Source of the DNA: Clitopilus passeckerianus
Taxonomy: Eukaryota; Basidiomycota; Agaricomycetes; Agaricales; Entolomataceae
Direction: 5' to 3'
DNA length: 64,000 nucleotides
NCBI GenBank assembly: GCA_944990035.1
Contig: CALYLX010000098.1
Span: 62,001-126,000 of the forward strand
Shown here: positions 45,344 through 58,172 of the stretch, piece by piece
Position numbering within the stretch: position 1 is the first letter of the stretch
Layout of the letters: each line of letters begins with the position of its first letter
Position numbers and translations under genes: made by a program
Notes under the pieces: generated by a model
Told to the model about the DNA's origin: nothing
Seen by the model: only the letters and a program-made list of their open reading frames with translations
Databases searched by the model: none

Positions 45344-47481
45344 AGTTCCTTCTCTTATACTCCAACGTCCAGGGTAGACCAGATCCCTATCTCAAGACCC
45401 AGTATGACCCGAGCTGTCGTCCGTAGCGTAGGGCGTGTACGGCGAGCAAAGGTTATCTTTCAACCGCCTGTCGCCTGTCCTCGGTCTTCCGTGCCTCGGT
45501 TCATCTCAAGCCCAGAAGCCGTTGACAAGCACGTGCAAGCTGATGATGTCATGGGGCGGATATTTTTGGAATGCTCAACAACAAGCGCCGGCGGAGGAAA
45601 ACCGGAGCAGAACGGGCCGACATAAGGGGATCTCGGGTGAAGGGAGGGAGGAGCCGAGTGCCGGTGGGGTGATCTTCGTTCCTTCGTCCCATGATAATGA
45701 GGAAGAAGGCAAGCCGGCGTTCAGCGTTTAGTGGAGGGAAGGAGGAGAGTGCGGTGGGGAGAGGTGAGGATACGACGGAGGTGGGTCCAAAATATTCATT
45801 GGAAATGTAGTCGGCGATTAGTTAGTGTATAGTCACTCCATAGTCACTTCGACGTCAGTACACGCTCACCCCTCCTCACTCTCATAGTCAAATCACACTC
45901 TTTACACCTTCAAAACTAAGTGCTAAAGTGTTCAATGGGGAAGACTATAGCTTGTAAAGCTGAGGAAAGGAAAGGATCGCCCGGGACTGGGACCGGTTAT
46001 AGTGCGCGTTCGGTGTTTTACGCTCTATAGTGGCATGAAGAGTCCTACCCAAGACGCCGGATGGGGGGACCATAAATATATCCTACTAGTCATCGCTGTT
46101 TCACGGAGTCGTCCCCAGGACAAGCTCACACCATTGGCACCTCGGCGGTTGCGGGATCATTGGATGCATCTATTCGACGATTTGACCACTGACAATGCCA
46201 GTGGCTTCAAGATTGACAATTGTTGAGTATGAGCTTGGATACGGAATACTCCGAAGAACAATGCAGTACTTGAAGGATCGGATTCATCAGCAGCCGCCGT
46301 CGGAATGATCTCATGCAAGCAACATCAAGCTGAATTTAGAATTTGAAATTTGAAAGAGGAAGAGGAAGAGGAGGTGGGTGTTTCTCGTAGCGCGCGTGCG
46401 TACTGCGGAAAGGATTTACGTTGGGCTGGGATTCACTAGCACTGGCGGTCCGCTGCGGCAGCCATTGATTCGAGTCCCTTTTATACTGGGGAGCATCCGA
46501 GTCGACTATTCGTTACGGCTGAGGAGAGGTAAAGGAAAGAAGAAGAGCTTCCAGAGATCATGACCGCCAGTGGTGTTGCTGCTGTCAACGGCGACGTTCG
46601 TGCCAGTCCTTGAAAGAGCTACTGCCGTTCCCCTCCGTATGGGCCGATGTGAGCGTCAAAAGTAGCTACTATTGGTTGACTTGAGGACAGGTTGTGTGTT
46701 TGGTCATCGCAGGGTTTAGACCTCGTCGAGAATATCTGAGAGGTGGGGTTTGATAGAAGGCAGAGAGATCGAGCACGACCATGGCATGAAGGCTTGAAGG
46801 ACGAATCTCAAGTCTCAAGCAATGATGGATGTAAACCAAGCTCAAATTGGACGGGCGACAGACTTCAGGCTCTGAGCTACATCCGCGAGCCTCGACGCCA
46901 AATTCACATTGCATAATAATAGAAAAGTCATGTTATGACCCCGGCCACACGGGCGGGGACAAGATGCGAGACGAGGCGTTTCAAGATCGTCCGATCTACG
47001 CAAGGTTTCTCAGTCCAACGTTACGGATACTGTATCCAAAGGACGAGTATTCGCAGAGTTCTGCATTAGCCGAGAACTCGGAAGGTGTCAATGAAACTGA
47101 TAACGGGGCAAAGAGGTCGGGATTTGAGATGATGATATTTAAAGAAGGTACATTCGATTCTCAGTATGTGGAGTACTACTACCGAATCTCACCCCAGAAG
47201 CTACCCTACCTAGGACATCTGGCCAAACACGGTTGCATTACTCCTCGATGAGGTGACTCCAACTCGTGTGTTCCCCGGCCCCAGTTCAGAGAATGACTAT
47301 CGAAAACCCCTCATACCAGTAGTCGACCCAGGGAAGTCCTCTTGGAGAGATGGGAGCCGCTCTAGCGGGGAGAGTTTGGCGGCGATATATACAGCGCAAA
47401 AGAATGAAAGGTAAAGACCAAAAATACTGGAAAGCATCTTCAGCACACAGCCTGAATAGTGGACCATTTGAAGGAAGATTA
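45344..47481. other. no confident gene
   Basis: About 2.1 kb. A plus-strand frame at 46847-47251 has no recognisable domain. Short TAGTCA words recur near 45810-45860. Nothing else seen. Confidence 0.35.
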
Positions 47482-48533
47482 CGCACGATCTTGGAATGTA
47501 TCTGAGCCGTCGAAGAGTTGGGACATCCGCTTGACGAGGGGAGTTAAGATTCTGCCGACTCGACCTGCTGGCATCAGCGGAAAAGCCTTCCTAGCCTGCC
47601 GTAAAATGTTATACAGAATGGTCGTACGCAACAGGTAAGGCTTGCCATCAGAGGCCCAAGAGCGAACAACGAGAACGAAAACAGTACGAACCCAAGGATA
47701 ACAATAAGCATCTTCAAATACAGACCCAGACATCCCATTAGGTACCAGAATACCCCGCTGGGTTCGGGAATGTCCGGGATCCGTGCGGCGGCCACGATAG
47801 TGATAAAAAAGAGGAACAAACCTAGCTCGATCACTAGGGCTGGACACCAAAGGTAAGTTGGAGGAGAGTACCAGGTAAGATATAAGGCCAATTACTCATG
47901 TAGATCGTTATGAGCAACGGATACCCGACGGCAGCGGTATAATCCTCATGGAAGAGCCATGTCAAGACTGGGGGCTCGAGAGATTCGTATAGGCCCAACC
48001 AGTAAAACCTGAAAAGGGGTCAGTTACGTAGAGAAGACAATGATGGAAGCCATACACCGTAGCCATGACTGTGCTCATAACGAGGTCAAGCCACGTTGCC
48101 GTCGTATTGCCTCCGTTTGAAAGGGCTTCTCGAGTTTTCGCTATCCCAAAGGACACCACAGTCGCGGTCATCAACACCCGGGTACATTGTCACTTTCACG
48201 AGAAGTGGTGGACGAGCATGACCGGCTTCTTCGAGTTCAAGTTCAGTGGAGGAAATGAGAAAAGGGTGGGGAAGGGATTGCCGTCTAGATAAACTAGGTC
48301 AAGATGTGAGAGACAATAACGATAGATGATACGCACGTAGAAAGAAGTGGCTGCACATCCTCCTGTACAATAGACTCGCCAACGGCCTGCTCGAAATTCC
48401 GTGTTCGAAATGATCTAATTAAAGCGACGTTAGCAAATAGTTGAATGAGCACAGAAAAGACATACAGTCGACTAGGGTTTGTTGTGGCGGTAGAGATTCC
48501 TCCTCTATTGCTGGACACAGCTGTGGTCGTCAT
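47482..48533 (-). pseudogene. paralogue of the 10.3-11.3 kb membrane protein
   Basis: Starts MTTTAVSSNRGG. It shares with the plus-strand gene a PPLLVKVTMY segment, FGIAKTREAL (against FGTVKARESL) and FYWLGLYESLEPPVLTWLFH. A long hydrophobic region follows (LVIELGLFLFFITIVAAARI). The phase-2 intron inside the VFYW/VIWYY region is conserved between the two. One base appears to be added at the CCCGGG around 48177-48182, which shifts the frame between VKVTMY and VLMTATVV. Either this is a young pseudogene or the base is a sequence error. Function unknown. Confidence 0.5.
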
Positions 48534-49693
48534 GGAAGAATGGGAGAAAAGGGCTTCATGAAATCAGGTTCACTGTATATTGCTTTCAACCGCGGTGCTG
48601 GTTCCTGGCAGGCCATTTCCACTATTCGAGCCCTGTGCGGGCTTCAGTTGCAAGTATTATCCGACATAAAGATCGTGGTCGTGGATCAAGGGATTCACCG
48701 CGAAGGCCCCTGAAAACAACATGACCAAATACGTACCCTGAGTCGACTTCGCCCGTAGTAAACAGTTTCCACCTCCTGCCACTGCCGCTGTGGAAGGGTA
48801 TCCTACCCTCCTCACGGGTTTCCGAAACCAGGTCGTTCCGACCTTCAAGATGGTTTCTCACTCGCTCTCCGTCAAGATTCCGGAGCTCGTTCATAGACAG
48901 TCAAGAGATTCCTTCGGGGATCAGTCTACTACTAGTATTTCCATTCGGAATCCACGTTGTGCATCAGAACCGTCAAGACTCCGGTTCCCTCGTGTAAGCC
49001 ACGCACCCTCCCTGGGATGGATTGGAAAGGATTTCGAGGTCATATTTCTGTTTATTGTTTCTTTATTACAGTACATTACATTTTACTATTATTCTTCGTT
49101 CCAGGCTATTTCTGGTGCGGGTATGATCATGAAGATCAGTACCTTGGTGGACATAGGGTCGAGATCCACTCCTAGGACGCGTAAAAGGCACTGTTGGGGT
49201 CACAGTGCGCCTACGCGAGTGGAATCTCCCCGAGTCATTGCCATTCGGGTGCGGATTGGATTGTGATTGCCTTATCCGGTTGTAGACCTGCCTTTTCCGT
49301 AGTACTTCTTTTCGTCTCGTGATCATGTATTCTCGCGCGCGTCGCGCGTCTTTGAATGAATTAGGTTCTTGACACCTCACCACCACGATCAGATTTACGG
49401 TCAACCAGTGACCGTTCTCTCAGTTTCTCTTCAGTATCGAGGATCACACGGATCCTCACCTTCTCGGCAAGTTACAGATTAGCTAGCTGAGTATTTCATT
49501 CAGTTTTTTTTCTCATTCTACGTTACATTCGTGGTTGTGTCGGGAAGCCTACGGCTTCTCTTGCTACGCTACGTTTCCGACTGATCCCTCTCTCTTCCCC
49601 ACTTCTCTCGTACTCAGGTACCCGGACCGAGCCCGGTAGAGTCGCCACCCCCCGCGGCTAGGAGGCTTCTTTCTTCCTCAATGCGTCACCCAA
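48534..49693. other. no confident gene
   Basis: Contains a pyrimidine-rich stretch before the F-box gene start and several short frames without signatures. Confidence 0.35.
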
Positions 49694-50980
49694 ATGCCGA
49701 CATCAGAGGCTGGTTGTCCGCTGGAAATCCAAGACGCTATCATAGACTCCTTGAAAAGCCACAGTTCCGGTCTTCTAACCTGCTCTCTTGTCTCTCGTCG
49801 ATGGCTGAAACTCTCCCGGAGGCTGTACAGCAAGAACTTTCCAATTGTCGCTGAAATTTGGCCAATCTGTGCTAGTGGGGAATCCCTGTTAGAGCTTCTG
49901 GGCTCCCTAGATTGCACCTTCTCCCAATACGTCGAAAAACTGGTTGTTTGCGGCCAAGATTTGGCGAAAGATTTCGACTTTCTCGTGGGGAACAAGGGAT
50001 GTTTGGCCTTTTACGAGAGATACGAGGACCTGGGTATCAAGATTGCCTGGTTCGCTCAAAATTTCACGAATATTCGATATATCAACCTCAGCCACTCGAT
50101 ATTTGGAGCCCTGACGTACGAAACCTTTGTAGCTCTTCAATCGCTTAGTCAAGTGATAGAGGTCGAAGTCAGCCACACGCTTTCTCCCGAACTCACTGAT
50201 ATCCTCGACTTCACGTCGCATTTCCCCCGCCTTGTATCAATACAGTTCACCAAATGGGCCTCAGTGACTAGATCTACACGAACACCCGGATCAACTCAAC
50301 ACCTTGCTCAATTGACCCATGCTCGATTATTTGGCTGCGAGGAACAAACAAGACGGATGTTCGAGGCACTTCTAAATCAACCTTCTAAACTTCGGGTCCT
50401 GGATGCCCTTGAACTAGAATGGGATAACGTACCCATATTTGGTCGCCCGCCGGATCACATTGGCGATCATCTTCTACTCCTGCAATTGGATCTGAAGTCT
50501 CTTTCCTCCGACCCGGTAGTTGGTAAGGTTTCTTCCTAATATTACCGTGCCCTGTATAACTAACTGAGAGCGTCAGATCTACCTCTTACGTTGGAACATC
50601 ATTCTCATCTGGAGGACCTTCGACTGGTAGTAAATCCTTGAAACGACCACCCATCCTCAATTCCCTGGGTCTTTCACCTTCTTCGTTCAATCCGTTCGGC
50701 GCACTTCACTTCTTTCGAGCTCGTATTCGAGAGCTTCTCCACTTCCTGGCATGAGGACTGGAAAGTTGGGGATGTCGACTGGATGGGGGTCGAAGATCTT
50801 ATGACAGATGAAAGTTTTTCCTGCAATGATGCCGACCTGTTCATTGTTCTTCGCCGTAATGCGAGGTCATATTTTCCCTTGGACGACAAAGCTGTCTTGG
50901 AGCAAAAAATCGAAGCAAAACTTGCGGGCCTTCGGCGTGCAAATAGGCTTCAAATTGTTTGGGAGGAAATCTTACGTTGA
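49694..50980 (+). pseudogene. F-box protein gene with internal stop
   Basis: Exon 1 (49694-50522) begins MPTSEAGCPLEIQDAIIDSL, an F-box core with LLTCSLVSRRWLKLSRR. It continues as irregular LRR-like sequence. Exon 2 starts at 50577 and reads LPLTLEHHSHLEDLRLVVNP followed by TGA at 50639-50641. The same frame then stays open and coding-like (PSSIPWVFHLLRSI, FSTSWHEDWKVGDVDWMG, IVLRRNARSYFPLDD) to 50980. A single nonsense codon therefore removes the last third of the expected protein. A short intron around the stop cannot be excluded. Confidence 0.6.
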
Positions 50981-51125
50981 TGGTTTCTATAGAGGCGTAT
51001 TTACGTATCCTATTCGCATATCAGATAGATTTTGTACGACTACCTGGTAAGATAATGATTGTGTGGCTCGCCTATTTACCAGACCTTGAACTGTATACTC
51101 CCTGCACAAATCCAATTAGTATGTT

Positions 51126-52557
51126 CTACGATCTAAAACTCGAAGCGTCCACCTTCAACAACCCTTCCTTTTCGATCCCAGGTAATAGTCCTCGCATCAA
51201 AGGAACAAACGGGCCGTAAACTCCTCGCGGCATTAGCCTGTACTGACGAACGAGCAAGGTGATCTGGATTGACGCTAGACCAGCCTTGTGCATATTGAGG
51301 AGCACGGAATCTAGCTTGTTCCAGTGGACGTGCTCCTGTCGATACTGATTTTCCGAGGTCTGGTCGATGACGAATCCTAGTGTGAGTGCCTTTGGAGGCG
51401 CATGTAGCGACAGGAGCAGCTTCTCAAGCGCTGAAATGGTGGGTGCAATTGTGGGATTCGATGGAAGCCCACGTATTGATAATCGGTCGAGATTGGCGTT
51501 GCTATCCAGGGACGGCAGAGAAATGCAGTCCTCCTGACAGTCTGGTGGAAAAGGTTATGTTTTGTGACTGCAAAATTCTAGCTTTAATATCACCTCGAGT
51601 AAGATACGACAAGTAAGGTATCTCCACTGATAGGATTCGCAAATTGGGCCCAAGGTTCTCGATGAGCTTGACCAAGACCTCGTGATCTTCCTTGGTATTG
51701 ACGTTCGTGACTTGAAGATCATGGACTTGGAAAGGCCGTGTCGCAAGAACACCAGAGAACCATGATTGCATTTCTGAGACCATCTGAAGCGACAATACTT
51801 CGAGATGTGGCGGGAATGGTGGGATAGGTTTTGGATCAGATATGCGTTGTTTGAAGCTCAATCCCTCTACAGCGAGTTGTCGCAATACAAGGAACTGGGA
51901 AATGAGGCTCGCAAAACCCTGAACATCTCGGAACGTCACGTCGTTTAGCTTGAGAAACGTAACATTTCTGGCCAGATTCTCGCCCAGGAGCTCTATCGTC
52001 TTCCCCGACAATCGTATCCATTCTACTTGAGAGAAGGAGAGCCTGCGGAGACCCTTGAGGGAATATGCGGCGTTACAGAGAAGCACATTAAACTGCCGAT
52101 AGGCAGCGCGATAACGGCTGATGCCGGAACGCATTGTCGCTTGGTGTGGTCCCGTAAAATGCACCTCCTGAATGTACGGCATGAATGTCCCTCCAGTGAG
52201 CATGTTCCCTGTCAAGGGAAGAATGTTGGTGTAGTAGCGGGACTCGGCGGGTAGGGCAGCAAGGGTTCGCAGTCGAGAAAACGCTAGCCAGCGACATTGA
52301 GCCAGCCAACTTTTGCAGACAAGACTGCATTTAAGGAGTGTTGGGGACGGCGCTCGGTTGGCAATATTGAGTTCGTCGAGGTGTATTTCACCAAATATGC
52401 AATACAGAATTTCAGCTGGGAGGTTATTGACGTGCATGTCGTGGTCAGCGGTAAAGGGGAGACGGAGTAGGATGTATCCAGGGTTCACCAAAAGTCTCAG
52501 CTTATAGGAGAACACCTTTTGACTGCTTGGAGATCCAGGTAGTAGGCGCATAAACAC
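51126..52557 (-). CDS. F-box protein
   Basis: Two exons: 52557-51594 and 51541-51126, separated by a 52-nt intron. The Met at 52437, directly before the F-box, is a more likely start than the first ATG and gives 419 residues. The F-box is HVNNLPAEILYCIFGEIHLD followed by LLKCSLVCKSWLAQCRWLAF. The rest is leucine-rich repeat-like. Inferred role: SCF ubiquitin ligase adaptor of unknown target. Tail-to-tail with the plus-strand F-box pseudogene. Confidence 0.75.
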
Positions 52558-53969
52558 ATCATCTCAGATATATAAACGTCCTGAGTAGGGTCCCCCGCCT
52601 GAGTCGAGTAAAGATGAGGTTGATACCTGTCTCGGAGCTGCTAAGCGCGCTATCGGGGGACCCAGGAATTTGCACGTTGGCCCTCGGTTTGAACGTTAAC
52701 GAGTTGAATCATCCCAAATTTACGTGGCCCATTATTTTGGTTCAGGTAGATCGACGTTTGGCAACATGTGAAATCCTATGGCGTATTATCCAAGAATCGA
52801 ATGGATAAAGGGCCCTTGGATCCGTATTATCTGCTCAATGTCTATGTCATGTGTGCTGAATTGGATAGGATGACACGAACACTGACATAGCTTGTGTCCA
52901 TACGTCACCGCAGGATCTCCATCCGAAGCATTGATAGTATAGCCCTCCCAGTCCACTCCCACCATCAACAATCTGGGATCTCCGCACTGTATTTGACGTT
53001 GTTGTCGGCTACTTCTCAAAATTTGTGAAGATAACAAGTCTAACTTGGGCCAATCTGCGAAGAAATTTTGCTGGATTCTGTCGAGGATGCCCATGTAGAT
53101 GACGTTGCGACGCTCACACCGAACAAGGATGCAGTATGTCTCACTACGAATTTTCCATACCTTACTCACAGAACTCTCGCTGGTCTGCTCAACCTCTTCT
53201 CTCGGAACCTGAACACATCAGCGTACACTGGATACTATTTATCTGGCTCTGTCATTGCGTTAGATTAAATTGCTGCTTCGCTTCCTGGATAACGCTGCGC
53301 TATTTCTGTCCGTTTCATTTCTGTGTGGAGCTTCGACCCACTTCTCCCCTTTCTTGAGTTGACGCTATGTCTGGTGCGTCTAAATTATTGACTAACTCTT
53401 TGGAAGGTGTGGCGTTGCGGTAGCTTTTTACAACAGGTTTTTGCATTTTGTTTTTCCCTCACTGAGAATTTTTTTTCGCGTTTTACCCGTTGGTTTTTTG
53501 ATGCACCCACAAACATCGCTCCTTGTAGCCTCCTCTGATTGTCTATATACTTGAGTCAACTACATACTGTGCCTGATGTATTAGAGCTACTTCTTCCGCG
53601 CGCCACTCTAATCCGTGGACCTAAAACATCACAGCGGCGATGGAGTTGATTGCGCCCGTGGTGCGTTCGTAATGAAAGACGCGACCACGGAACCCGCCGT
53701 TCCTGTTGAGGGACCTCGTGCGGTTTCCACACACACACACAAATGCCGAAGTACAGTAGCCGCTCCTTCAAGGCCGCAGCCATATTATTTTATTCAAATT
53801 CCTCCTTCTTATCGTACAGTGCAGCGGAGAAACCAACTGAAAGCCATCATGCGATAGTGGTGAGTGTTACAAGGCAGACTACCCAAAGAGTTGCCATTAG
53901 ATTCCGAGAACGGGGCCTGTTTCCATCCACATCCCTCTCTAAGTACGGGTCAAGAAAACAAAAGTGAAG
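52558..53969. other. no confident gene
   Basis: Minus-strand frame 52786-53169 has no recognised domain and may be a fragment of an F-box-type gene. Otherwise nothing. Confidence 0.3.
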
Positions 53970-54842
53970 CTGCTCGAAGCTGTCAGAGGATACTGAACGT
54001 ATCAATTCATGTGATCTGACCACGAAACCTCTCGAGGACGGCATTGGCAATCGTCAAAGTCTTCAAAGTTCGTGCTGCTTGCCAGGGACATTGGAAGAGT
54101 GAACACTATATTTTCCAGAGTCAAAAAAAGCTGTCTCTTACGGCGAGGTCGAGCAAAGTTGACCCAGTATGAGAAACCAAGCCACCAATGGCGGTTAGGT
54201 CGACGAGCTTCTCCACATCGACCGTGACTCGGATTGAGGTCAAATGACACGGATAATCCAAAAAGGGTCTTCAAGATTGGGGTGGCCCCAGGAGCGAATG
54301 CGACGTCAAGTGTCGTGATATTCGGTAGCTTCAAAGCTGGATCGAGTGGGGAATTAGGGTGTGTAACTCAGCGTCGACTTCGATTTTGAGAGTATTCGAG
54401 GATCAAAAGGACGACGCGGAGGGTAGTATGTCATTGGGGGTCCAGAAGAAAACCTGGGTAAACTTGCTTGAGGGCACTTGACCAGTCTAATTTCGCAGGC
54501 GGGTATAGAGCTCCAGTTAATTGCTTGGAAAGACACCGATTTGAGGCCGCGTAGGACTTTTAAAGCCCGGATCATGAAGTCACCCGACGTCCACACTGCG
54601 GCGGGTCCAAAATATTCAAAGCAAACCTGGCGAACGAGGTGAGACACTGGACACTTGAGGTCCGTCAAGGCTTTGGAGGTGGGCTGGTCGTCGGGATGCA
54701 GTGATCGAATAGAGATCTGTGGCAGAACGGCACCAACCTCCACCAGGTACCTCAGTCCCGTACGCTGGTCAAACGAAGGTCCATTACCCATAGCATGTTG
54801 CATGCATAGACGATATGACAATTCCGTTATTCTGTGATACAC
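53970..54842 (-). pseudogene. F-box/LRR-type gene fragment
   Basis: Frames 54842-54354 and 54334-54002 carry LRR-like text (LKVLRGLKSVSFQAINWSSI; LPNITTLDVAFAPGATPILK) resembling the C-terminal part of the neighbouring F-box genes. No F-box is visible upstream, where the sequence belongs to the terpene synthase on the same strand. Probably a truncated copy; exon joins not resolved. Confidence 0.35.
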
Positions 54843-55962
54843 TACAGCAAATTATATCTTCCACAATACGCAGACCAAGCTGCATTCCCTCCCGTCATAT
54901 CTATCAGTGCCATCCCAATTTTCTCTATCCTCAATCGACGACTTATGAGATTCCCTCAGATCATCCAAGACCTCTACGAACTGGTCCTCGTAACTCCTTG
55001 TTCTCTTCTTCATGTCTTCAATGGCGTCCGGGAGAGTGAACTGATGGCACTGAATAAGCACCGCAATACCGTTGTACAATGTCTGGTCGTGATGCCGGAC
55101 TTCTTGAGAGTTCGCTTTCACCTCCTTCCTGTATGAGGATAAATCATTGATCAAAGTTGCGTGCGAAATAGCTATCTCTTGAAGATGTTGGAGCTTTTCG
55201 GTCCGCAAGTGGTCCGGGATCGAAATCCCCTCAACCCAACGTATACCCTCCCATGCGAGCCTATAACACAACATGAGCCTTGACCATCATTTCACGTCGA
55301 TGTAAAACAAAACTAGGACATACCAACCACCCACATCTCGCAACCTATACTTGAAGTACTCATCAAAACCCAATGTTGAGCTCCTAAGCCGCTCCTTTTT
55401 GGAAGTCGCCGCTTTTAAGAAATCAAGTGTGGCAGCAAAGAGGGCTGTTCCGGGGGCGATTTCATTGATTCGGGAGCAAATATCTCGAAGGATGACTTCC
55501 GGAGCAGTCATATGACCGGGGAGCTCGCGGCTGCCACCACGTATAATAGTGATAATGCGCGGGATTTGATGTGCGACCTACATAAGGTAGTTTTAGTTTA
55601 TCAAAGAGGACTGGCTGACACTGGCCGGTTGGTCACACCTCGTCCGGAGTCAATCCGTCTATCAAGTCATCGAACAGGAACCAGAATGTAACATATACCC
55701 CGTACACCTCCGTGCGTTCTCGGAGAGCCAGGGGAGTCATGACTATCGACCAGTCGTCTACGTCTTCCTTTGGGTAACATAACTTGCGGTCTTCAGATGG
55801 CCATTTCCAGTGTGCTAGGAAGTACTTCTGCACATTGGTAACAATTGCCTCCCTGTCTTTGTGATAGCGAGCCGGGAATTTGGAGATGAAGTGAGGGGGA
55901 TCGAACAGTGGATTACCGGTGGGTTGCTGCTGGTTGGCTGGGTGATTCAAGGTGAACGACAT
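54837..55962 (-). CDS. class I sesquiterpene synthase
   Basis: Exons 55962-55639, 55577-55324 and 55260 onward join in frame. The Asp-rich Mg-binding motif FLFDDLID lies at residues 95-102. The NSE motif NDLSSYRKE (N-D-x-x-S-x-x-x-E) lies near residue 230. Flanking text is typical of agaric terpene cyclases (TPLALRERTEVYGVYVTFWF; RLRDVGGW then LAWEGIRWVEGISIPDHL). Known: such enzymes cyclise farnesyl diphosphate after Mg-assisted loss of diphosphate. The direct frame stops at 54852 (328 residues), but a neighbouring frame reads TGGNAAWSAYCGRYNLL then stop at about 54837. That matches the family's C-terminal W....RY signature, so a last intron or a one-base shift is likely. No P450 or other pathway gene is adjacent. 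Confidence 0.85.
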
Positions 55963-56070
55963 TGCTATTGCTCTTTTTCGCTCCTTTCGGGTTCGATGGG
56001 GCGTATTTATGACAATGAAATCTGATTTATAAACATTGAAGTTGTCAGGATGCTTGCTGCTATCCTTCAT

Positions 56071-58172
56071 TAAGGTCGCATTGACATATCATCTAATTTG
56101 TACAAGCACAGCTAGCTTCGTTGCTACTAGCGCAAGGAGATTTTAACTCCCCGATCCGGAACACTTATTTCTGAGGTATTAGTATGGAAATTCACTTAGG
56201 TGCTTCCCCGACTGTGGTGGACCTGGTTGAGTAGCATGTACTTGGGATGTACCCCGATGTCAGAGAACAAAACTTAGTTTTGCTAACCGAACTAAGAATA
56301 TATGACCTTTGTCCGACCAAACCTCTCGATGTGTGAAAACTCGAAAACGTCCGTTTTCCGAGTCTTCCCTTCTCATTAGTATAAGCTGCGCTCTTATAAT
56401 GCTCTACTTGATTTTGAGACGCGGCATAGCTCGTAACAGATACTCGTCTATGTGACCATGTCGGGAATCAAAGCCCTTATTGGGGTCCAATCTAAACAAT
56501 CTGCTCCTACTAGCATAATTGGTGACCAGTCGTCGGGTAGTCAATGTACAGTCAATTAGTCATTTTTCGGTCGATGTACAGTCAACCCATAGTCATTGCA
56601 CGATAGAAATTGTTAGAAAATGGTCAGTGCATCGTCTCAATTTGGTAAGAACACGAGGCAGCTCGAGCCTCGCAATCCTTTCATAGTTGAGGATTCGTGT
56701 TCGAGTCTATCAGATTCCAAGCTCATGTTCCAGTCATGGTAGAAATCTGACGGAGCCTGTATTCAGATTCCGAGCCTTACCTTCTTGACTTGAACGTAAG
56801 TCATGAAATTTGCCACTTTGCCACTGACAGCTACCGGTAGGCTTTCAAGGAACCTCAGTAGTTCGCTTAGCACGAGTTGGAAGAGAGGCGGTCATAGGTT
56901 ATCTTGAAAGATAGGAAAGAAGCCTGGAATGCGTGCGATATCTGGACACGGCCCTGACCTCTAAGTACGGTGCAACGACAATGTGCACCGGCATCGTGGA
57001 TAGATCACCTGTCCCACCTCCACACTGTCTGTCGCTATGAACTACATTTCGACTTTCTCGCCCTTTCCTTCCAAATGATCTTCCTATTTCCCCGGTTTTA
57101 TCGCAGGTCGCTCGTCTATTCTGAGAATGCAAGGAGAATCTAGCATCGCAGCACGAACTGAACGTGAGGTATTTTTATAGGGTATATTTATAAAGAGGTG
57201 TGCGAGGACATCCCTTCGATGAGGCACAAGTCCAACTGATGCGATGTGCATCCGTCGTATCACCTGTCCCGCCTTCACATTGCTCATCGCCTTGTACGGC
57301 CTTCTTCTCCCCAACATCCCGCCCAACATCCTACTAAGCTAGGATCTGCCTGCGTCATCCGTACCATCGCATGATTGGTCGTCTCCAGTGCCCGCATGCC
57401 CTCAAATGCGATTCTCAGAATAGCCTCCGTCCAGCCGCTCCAGCGGGCAGAAGCGGGCATCAGAACCTCTACTGCGCATGCCTATTCTCGAACCGTTACA
57501 CGCACCCGAGTCATCGCTCCATATGTTTTCTACGCCCTGCTCTGCTGCGTACGCACGGGCTCGACCGGACTCGCATACGGGAGGAGGAGGCAACCAAAGA
57601 AGTCGAAGGCGTACTATTTTTGTACCTTGGCGGAACGATTGAAAATAGCCGAACCAATAGGATCGCTTCAATTGTTATCGGGTACACCGGTCAAAGAGAT
57701 AAAAGGGGTAAGAAGGACTTTGAAGGACACGTGATGTCCAGCGGGCGGATAAACTAAAAGCCATGCTTGGCCTTGATGAATTTGGAGCTTTTCGTTTCTA
57801 CGTTTCCTGGACTTTTGACACGACTGCGTTCGACGATTACTGGGGTGTCGGCTAGACTATTTCGTATATTGAACCTCACCTGAAGCTACCAGCAACGCCA
57901 GCGACGGAAAAGAACAAGAACAACTGGGAGATAACTATAGCTAGAGACAATCCCGAGGCGAGACTGCGTAGGACAGCCTCACCTGGGACAATTACTACTA
58001 GAACCTCTGAATTGATACGCCTGGTAAGCCGGAACCACTGTTACTGACTCGCTGATTGCTCACCATCTTTCGTCCACCAGGGTATCACTACCACCATTAC
58101 TTGCCACTACACGACCACGACCCGCGTCATCCTCCACTACCCAAAACTCTCGCCTTCCCTTCAACTATAACC
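56071..58172. other. no confident gene
   Basis: About 2.1 kb. Two diverged copies of a TATCACCTGTCCC-containing segment occur near 57000 and 57250. GTACAGTCAA and TAGTCA words repeat near 56540-56600. No supported gene. Confidence 0.35.

Noticed and set aside
56540..56610. GTACAGTCAA repeats as a MITE or origin
   Set aside because: Only two or three imperfect short copies, no inverted ends or duplication found.
56650..56720. Second tRNA-like B box (GTTCGAGTC)
   Set aside because: No A box or acceptor stem; likely chance.
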